From Plutella xylostella (taxonomy: Eukaryota; Arthropoda; Insecta; Lepidoptera; Plutellidae), in contig NC_063992.1 in NCBI RefSeq assembly GCF_932276165.1, positions 3,854,001 through 3,918,000 of the forward strand: a stretch of DNA of 64,000 nt. Reading direction: 5' to 3'. Positions 57,441-64,000 of this stretch are shown in pieces. Position numbers and translations under genes: made by a program. Position 1 is the stretch's first letter. The number at the start of each line of letters is the position of its first letter. Below the pieces are notes generated by a model. The model did no database searches. It was given only the letters and a program-made list of their open reading frames with translations, and was not told the origin of the DNA.

Positions 57441-58190
57441 TAATTTATTGCACTAATTGTAACCTAGGCACACATCATCCACTGAAATGTTCACGTACAT
57501 AATAATATTAACCAGGGTGTATTAATTTGAACATACATGATATCCCATAAGTTAACATTATAGTCATTCTAAGTAGGTAACTCTTGTTCTTGGGAAAGTT
57601 CGCAAAAAAATATTAAACCCCACATGATAGGTATGTAAAAATCAACATATCCAACACAATTATTATACTTACCTTATAGAATGACCTTACGATTTGTTAC
57701 ACCTCCTGACAGGATTACATTAGTTTTTGGTCCATTTAAACTCAGTTGTATAGGATCTAAGAAGCAAAGCTGTCATTGTCGTTTCGTTCCATGAACTACT
57801 GAACTCCATCTAACCTTCGCTAAATATCGTAAAAATCCCGCCGCAACCTGTTAAGATCATGGCAGAGGAGTATAAATACGTATAGATGAAAAGGATGTCC
57901 GTTTGTTTATTTTCTTTTTTAGTGGAGCGTACTACCCGCGCTTATCGCCTACAGGCAGGCAGCGGCCAGCTTCATATAGGAGAGCCGAGGCGGGAGCCAC
58001 GATCATAGGCGAGAAGCGTTTTTGTAATGTACTTGTAAAAAAAAGATTTTAGTAAACGGACTACTCAGTTAAAAGTTAAGTTTCTCAGTCATTAACATTG
58101 AAGGATATTATTGATGCTGAGATGATGGTTATTTTATTAAGTTGGATAAAAAAATGCGATTAGTACGATTTATTGATAAAAGAATTTAAG
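57441..58190. other. Non-coding, no gene seen
   Basis: AT-rich sequence with a moderately GC-rich patch near 57935-58015. No supported gene or RNA. Confidence 0.35.
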
Positions 58191-58440
58191 ATCGAGCTGT
58201 GGCGGTGTAATGGATAAGATCTCGAATTTCATTCGTGAGTTCCTGAGTTCGAACCTGGCCATGTACCTACCTATGATTTATTTAGAAATAAGCCATTTAA
58301 GTACCTCCAATTATACCAAAATACCTCGTGCTCTTACGGTGAAGGAAAACATTATGAGGAAACTGAACATCTAGACTTCTTGATAATTATGTATGTACCC
58401 CAAATCCTGTAATAGTTGTTTTATAATATTTTTTTATCTT
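58191..58440 (+). mobile_element. tRNA-derived SINE, second family
   Basis: The head has an A-box-like TGGCGGTGTAATGGATAAG and a B box in GAGTTCGAACCTGG. The body includes CTCTTACGGTGAAGGAAAAC and ATTATGAGGAAACTGAACAT, a block I recognise from lepidopteran SINEs. An AT-rich tail runs to about 58440. It differs from the SINEs at 32407 and 55371. Confidence 0.6.
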
Positions 58441-59033
58441 AGTACCTAGGCACCTGTGTTTGATCGGTAGTGCGTAGGTCCCCGCTCTCCCCCCGTGGGC
58501 GTGGCAGTGCGGTCACACCTCTATTTGGGATATAAATCATGGAAAGCACACATCCCCTTTTCCGCAAAAATGCTCCAGGGAAAATGGCTATTCGATTTTC
58601 TTTGAAATGTACCTAAGGTTATTATTGATAAGTTAAATAGATTCTTGTTTGTGGTGTAGGCTCAATGTTTTACCAAGTGAACTTGAAAGGTTGGGTTTGC
58701 TTTTGTTGATCTACATATATTAGTGAGGGTTCTAGGAACTAAAACTATATTATCTCTTCGGGTTGGATGTCTTTTCTTGGTGTAGTTTTAGTGAAGACGT
58801 TGGCCAAAACATTTTTTTTTACTAGTTTGAGGAGCAATCCTTACAGATTTTTTAAAAGTAACTGTATTCCAACAAAAATACAACCCGTGTATCCATACAG
58901 TAAAAAATACACCCTCCAACCTACCTCCAAATAATAAAGATTTAAGGCAGACTAAAGCTAGTGGAGAGTATAAAGATTTACAATGGCCGGAACTCCCAAA
59001 GTATCTATGGTAAATGGTCGGAGTACGCTTTCA
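58441..59033. other. Non-coding, no gene seen
   Basis: A GC-rich patch (58450-58560) stands out from AT-rich surroundings, but no frame, RNA or repeat family is recognised. Confidence 0.35.
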
Positions 59034-59083
59034 CAAATTGAAAATCAATGAACCGCGGAATTCAATTTCATATTGAAAGCCAT
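59034..59083 (-). repeat. 50-bp core shared with 48466-48515
   Basis: On the minus strand it reads ATGGCTTTCAATATGAAATT through to TTTTCAATTTG, 48 of 50 identical to the plus-strand copy at 48466. Here the frame GFQYEIEFRGSLIFNL ends in a stop directly after the core, closing a 75-codon minus-strand frame (59031-59258) with no known domain. Flanks are unlike those of the other copy. Confidence 0.6.
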
Positions 59084-59825
59084 CTCTCACGTCGCCTAAG
59101 AGGCTGAAAGCACACACAGCCTTCTCGCTCCCTTTCGGTGACTTTACACTTGCGTCGTATTTCATCAGTGTCCTGGGTAAGTAATATTTTTTGAAACAAT
59201 CGAAGAGAGATGCTATTAAAAGAAAGGAGTGTGTTTTGTGGATTTTAAGTAGGTACAAAAATGGTTCATTATATTATTAACCATTATTATCAAACAAGTC
59301 GAACCTTAAAAACCGGAAAATGGCATCTTCAATTCGAATTTCACATCGCAAAAGTTTCAACACCCAAAAATATATAATAATATCTTGCAATGATACCCTC
59401 AGGCTTCCTCATATAACTAATACTTACTATAATCACTTTTCGGCAGATATAGAGGTAATAAAATAATGACTTACTCTTTTAATTGAGCTGAAAAATATAA
59501 CTATATTTTTAACAAAATTATGTGCGTTTCTATAACCCCCTGAAACAGAAGCCGTTCATATTTTTGGTTCAATAAACCTTTTATTATCTGTCTTATCATT
59601 AAGAAAGGGCTTTTATAGCCTCAAGCTTGGGCAACGATAGTTTTTGTGTAGAAATTATTACCCTTTTCCTTCCGGAGAGCGGGTTTCCTTTCTTTCTGCG
59701 GTGTGTTATTACAAGTAATTATATTGCCAGGCGATTTGATCTTAATGGGTGATAATGGAACGATTAGTTACTGCTGCTGGTAATGTTCTGCTACTTTACG
59801 CTTTTGGGGTTCCGTGAAATTAGAA
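59084..59825. other. Non-coding, no gene seen
   Basis: AT-rich sequence without supported genes. Confidence 0.35.
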
Positions 59826-59829
59826 ACCT

Positions 59830-59911
59830 GCTCACGCGCAATGAAAAAGTTCCACCGGTCACCATTGCCTTGTCATGTCACTGGAACTTTTTCTGAATAG
59901 GTATATGAGCG
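59830..59911. repeat. Small palindromic element (GCAATGAAAAAGTTCCA family)
   Basis: GAAAAAGTTCCA (59843-59854) and TGGAACTTTTTC (59882-59893) are inverted, and GCTCA/TGAGC stand further out. The left part GCGCAATGAAAAAGTTCCA closely matches GGGCAATGAAAAAGTTCCA in the loop of the 2977-3509 foldback, and a fragment near 19665. It is probably a MITE whose outer ends are not defined. Confidence 0.45.
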
Positions 59912-59955
59912 ATTGTAAGCAAGTATATCATAAAATTAATTTTGTAAAACATATA

Positions 59956-60138
59956 CAGGGTGTTGCAAAAAGGGTAAAGCCGAAGCCTTTTTTTCGTGAA
60001 TTTTGAAATTTTGATTTCAGATTCGGGCTTAGATATAACATGCGGCACATGCAGTATAACACTCTGTGTAAGTATTTTTCTTCATATTAGATTAGTTAGA
60101 CAGATACACAGAAAGTTCATGGATGAAATTCCACCCTG
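59956..60138. mobile_element. MITE with CAGGGTG ends and TA target site
   Basis: It starts CAGGGTGTTGCAAAAAGG and ends AATTCCACCCTG. The perfect inverted ends are only seven bases. TA flanks both sides (59954-59955, 60139-60140). The same pattern occurs at 452-588. Non-coding; the short ends keep confidence moderate. Confidence 0.45.
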
Positions 60139-60526
60139 TATATTTTTTATTTTGTTTGATACAGACCATTCGATTTTCAATACACCTAACCGGCCTTGAT
60201 TTCTAGTTAAATATATCGATATCTCCTTAAAAGTTTTCGCTAGAAGCTCGAATAAAGCTCGGGTAAATATTTAAATTATTTATTAATATTAATTAATCCT
60301 CTTTAACCAGAAGTGCGGAATACTAACGAAGCGACTTAAAAATAAAAATTAACGAATAACACTTGCTGACAGCGTAGGTCAATCTTAGCTTGTTATAAAC
60401 TGGCCCATAAGGGTCTCAGCAGGACTGATAACCGAGCCTATTATTCTTTCTTCTGATTTACATACCTACTGTTACTGATCGTAACGACCATCAATTTGTG
60501 TTTCTAAATTGTGGTTCTAAGTTTGG

Positions 60527-60800
60527 TTAGGACATAGAAGGCTGATCACCTGTTGTCCGAAACAGTGAAACGATCCATGCTGTCGGATGGGCATGTAAAG
60601 CAGTCGGTCCTGCGCCTAGCTCTCTCCAGTCGTGTCGGTCAATCCGTCCCATTGGGTTATGAGAGTGATGGAACAGAGAGTGCTCCTGTGTACTGCGCAC
60701 ACACTTGGGCACTATAATCTACTCCTGCGTAGATGGCTGATCTCAATTGAGATTGGCCGCCGTAGCCGAAATTCGGCTAGGAGGACATTATTATTATTGT
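60527..60800 (+). mobile_element. SINE-like lepidopteran repeat
   Basis: I recognise the order AGCAGTCGGTCCTGCGCCTA, GTCGTGTCGGTCAATCCGTC, GGTTATGAGAGTGATGGAAC, GCCGCCGTAGCCGAAATTCG and a TTATTATTATTGTT end as a common moth retroposon. No polymerase III boxes are convincing at the left end, so it may be truncated. A fragment of its 3' part is at 34632. Confidence 0.5.
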
Positions 60801-62530
60801 TACTGATCGATTTTCCTCTTGCAAAAAATCGGTCACCGATGTAGTTCGTGTGGAGGCACCTTAAACTATTAAAGTATCTACCCTTTTCCTGGTTAAATTA
60901 CTTCTCAGGTCACTAATGGCTGCTCAAGTTCATTACAAAATAGTAACATAGAAGGATTAGCGCCAGCACTGTAAGAAATTTCCTTATTCTATAAAGCTGT
61001 GTTCTATTGCCATACCCATTAAGTCGGCAATGCCCCGATAAGACGATATAAGGCGCTGCAGCGCTGTATAATTAAATGTTTACAATTCTTCGTCTACTTT
61101 CTACTACATGTTTTGTTTATGGAGCTGGGACACGCGAGAATTAAAAGTAAACTCTAATCAGAAATCTCTTTGGCATAAAATAGAACTGCAAGTTTAGAAA
61201 TGCAGATTTCTTCTTTAACCCTTCCTACATCGTTATGAAGTTTTTTGTTCCTTTTTGTAGGCAAATAATAAAATTAAACTAGCTGTTTTTCTCATTTGTC
61301 TCAGTTTCCAGGATTATTTAATGTAATCCTACAACAGGAAAAATCAACTATGGACCTCATTAATTACGTCATCTAACATGTAACGTATAATTTTACTTAC
61401 CATTACCAGTGTAGTACTAGACTTCAAAAAGTTAAAACCAGATGTTATTGGTGTTTATCACGGTAGATAACACATGGTTAATTTTAAAACACCCAATCAT
61501 CTCTCATTAGGTTTTGAAAGGCCCTTAACATTTTAAAACCGGTGATAAAAAACAGGCACGGCAGAGACGGTATGAACACTAACAATATCATGTTTAGGGA
61601 AAGGACGGAGAAATTTAAGTAGTAAATATCATGAAGAGAGAGAGGGAAAGGGAAGGGAGAAGACTCCTGTAGGGACAAACCTTTTAAGGCAAATATAAGC
61701 TTATATGGTAACATAATTATAACATTCTACAAAACACGGAAATGCCATTAATAGGTTCCCACCTATAGTGAAAAAAATTAATGAGTATAGTTTTTTTTAA
61801 AACTATGATTATTACATAATAACAGCAGCAAGCGCTTGCGCAGCACAGCTTGTAAAATTACGAACGTAAATAATTTCCAAGCTACTTTTCATTCGTAAAA
61901 CGAAACACTACCTTAGACCAATGAAAATGTCTCAGTGCAAAAAGCAATAGTTATCAACTTATCACCGATAAAAAGCTCTTATAGAGCTCAATAAAGGAGT
62001 GAGTGCGGAATAAGAAATAAGTGCCGTATTAGTTAACGGTTCACTTCTCAGCTAAAATGAATTCACAAAGCTACTTACCCCCCCTCACCCCTTTCTGAAT
62101 CGGAATGCTCTAAGCATATTCCTATGTATATGAATTAAATATCTGGAAACAGGAAAGTATTTAAATTCAGTGTAAATGCCCTTACAAAAGACCAATAAAT
62201 ATATCTTTTTTAAGCGTCACGTTTAATTCTAATTCTTACAAATTTACCTACAAAGTACAAATCGATTTAGCAAATCCCAGAGCTGTTTACACTACCTGTC
62301 GCTATTCCCCACACTAAGATCCTAAACTAATGAAACTAAAACTCATTATGTAAATATTCGCGCGGCGTTGGCGACTTTGGGCTGAACCAATTTGTATGCG
62401 ACGATAGTATAAGAGACACACGTCCAGGGGGTCGCCGGACCCAACCTAACAAGTTAATTTAAACTTCGAAGGGCTAATCCTGGACAAGTTTGATGGTACA
62501 ACCGAGGCAGTGAGGCTTGTCATGTGTTTT
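60801..62530. other. Non-coding, no gene seen
   Basis: AT-rich DNA with no supported gene; frames near 61484-61714 have no domain. Confidence 0.4.
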
Positions 62531-62533
62531 GAT

Positions 62534-62592
62534 TAACCGACTTCAAAAAAAGGAGGAGGTTCTCAATTCATCGGGATCTTTTTTTTTTTTGA
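62534..62592 (+). repeat. AACCGACTTC family fragment
   Basis: AACCGACTTCAAAAAAAGGA, then GGAGGTTCTCAATTCATCGG and a T run, nearly identical to the start of the block at 56657. After the T run the two copies diverge, so this one is truncated. Confidence 0.6.
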
Positions 62593-63041
62593 GAAAACAA
62601 TATCGGATAAAAATATACTGGGTGTTTCGCGCACTGATGTTCTTTTTTTAAATAACTAGAAAAAACCTCTATGTAATCTAGCTAAACTTAGTAAAGATAG
62701 TCACACTGATGCTTGGATCGGACACAGGCAGTTTCTTTTATACCTCTACATATACCGAATCTCTACAACTGTGTATTTTTTACCTTATTTACATGAAAAC
62801 ATTAAATAATATATATTTTCTGAACATTAATAAGCTGTCTTAACTTTTGTGGAAATACATTTAGTTTCTGGTCAACCTACAGTGCCTGACTGGCGCTGGC
62901 TAAGTAAAACAACAAGGGTTGGTAGCGGTAGTTCTTGCACATCCATAGGATAATAAATCTAATTATCTAGTTTACGGACAGTCTCGAAACTTCCATACCT
63001 ACACTTAGGTAAACTGTAACCTTATCGAACAAAATATAGAA

Positions 63042-63240
63042 TCCTAACTAATATTATAAATGCGAAAGTAACTGTGTCTGTCTGTCTGTAACTCTTTCAC
63101 GCCAAAACTACTGAACGGATTTGAATGAAATTTGGTCTACATATGGTCTAGACTCTGAGAAAGAACGTAGGCTACTTTTTATCCCGGAATTCCCACGGGA
63201 AAACTTTTTAAGGCGAATTGAAGCTCGCGGGAACAGCTAG
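63042..63240 (+). mobile_element. Helitron-like repeat with GTCT microsatellite, copy 3
   Basis: Plus-strand copy that starts TCCTAACTAATATTATAAAT after an A and ends GCGGGAACAGCTAG before a T, so both diagnostic ends are intact. It has only about three GTCT units (63075-63088), against 10-12 in the copies at 23324 and 24954. Otherwise it follows the same order, through ACTCTTTCACGCCAAAACTA and CGGGAAAACTTTTTAAGGCG. No helicase is encoded. Confidence 0.7.
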
Positions 63241-64000
63241 TATCAAATAAAACAGCGAATTTTTGTATCAGATCCAGTTTATAGTAGAGGTAGGTTAGTA
63301 TATAAAAAGTAACAATACTAGCAAATGATTTGAAAGAGGAGAGCAACACAATATTGCTCACCATCACGGATTATAAATATCGTCTGAAAAATCGTGAATT
63401 TCGCCAAAGCTGAATCTTTTTACATCTAGCTGATACAGGATATTAAAACAGTTTTAACAACGAAAGCTGTATAAACTGTAACTCAATGATTATGAGGTTT
63501 TTTGACAGATTGTATAACCATGTAATGTAGCCGTAAGCAAAAAGGGGGTGATTAAGGGGACCATTGTAAACAAGTTTAGTACTACGACTTTAAAAAAATG
63601 TGACAGTTGGAAAGTGAATAACCAAATGTTATAAATTGCTCACTTTTGCAACACCATGCTGCTGAGCTGGACACATTAAAAGTAAAAATAGGCCTCTCCC
63701 AAATGGCATCGTAGTATAATTACTAAAATATAACTGCGAATATTCATTATATGTATAACAAACGCCATTAAACCGACAGCGCCGTTCCGAAAGTTCTGAA
63801 CGTAGATTGTATTACACGGTGTAACCATTCATTATCCCACAAGTTTACTAATAAGGATTACGCCAGCAACTCGGGCGCCTTTACGAATTTAATTAAAAGT
63901 AAAGTTTAACCACTATTTATTGAAAACTTCTTATGTTTGCTAATTTGAGGCTTAGTAAAGTTATGGATCCTTGTTCGACAAGTTGGAATCATCCAACCGT
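63241..64000. other. Non-coding, no gene seen
   Basis: AT-rich sequence to the end of the window. No supported gene or RNA. Confidence 0.35.

Overview
The window looks like AT-rich, gene-poor nuclear DNA from a moth or butterfly. The lineage call rests on its repeats: a Mag-type Ty3/gypsy retrotransposon, tRNA-headed SINEs, Helitron-like units carrying a GACA/GTCT microsatellite, many short palindromic MITEs, and LINE tails ending in ATTT- or AATA-rich runs. I found no complete host gene. Almost every open frame outside the retrotransposon is short, lacks a recognisable domain, and is probably chance. The window could be intergenic or lie inside a large intron; the sequence does not decide this.

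The main feature is a Mag-type LTR retrotransposon on the minus strand (13076-18374). It has two identical 107-bp LTRs, a 5-bp target duplication (ATGAT), a purine tract beside the 3' LTR and a possible tRNA-Ser-like primer site. Gag, protease, reverse transcriptase and RNase H occupy 15661-18203; integrase occupies about 13303-14680. The polyprotein is broken twice. A 758-bp transposon with an 8-9 bp target duplication sits at the end of RNase H (14903-15660), and a one-base frame change lies just before integrase. The inserted transposon has arrays of a degenerate 14-17 bp motif running inward from both ends in opposite orientation.

The other segments are mobile-element debris. 0-12 kb: a TA-flanked MITE, a long inverted repeat, a TTA-flanked MITE and a small pre-miRNA-like hairpin. 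20-25 kb: a MITE nested in another MITE, two Helitron-like copies and a foldback. 27-37 kb: LINE remnants, a foldback, an 11-bp tandem array, a tRNA SINE and a TA-flanked MITE. 37-49 kb: a pure (CGG)16 run, a SINE with a 5S rRNA-like head, a LINE terminal fragment behind a MITE, and a G-rich run. 53-63 kb: a second copy of the tRNA SINE, other SINEs, a near-perfect inverted repeat, more MITEs and a third Helitron-like copy.

Apart from the retrotransposon polyprotein there is no visible gene set working together. The strongest candidates for something undescribed are the nested transposon with its inverted motif arrays, the 5S-headed SINE, the 70-nt hairpin at 11 kb, and a 50-bp core shared by two otherwise dissimilar places 10.5 kb apart.
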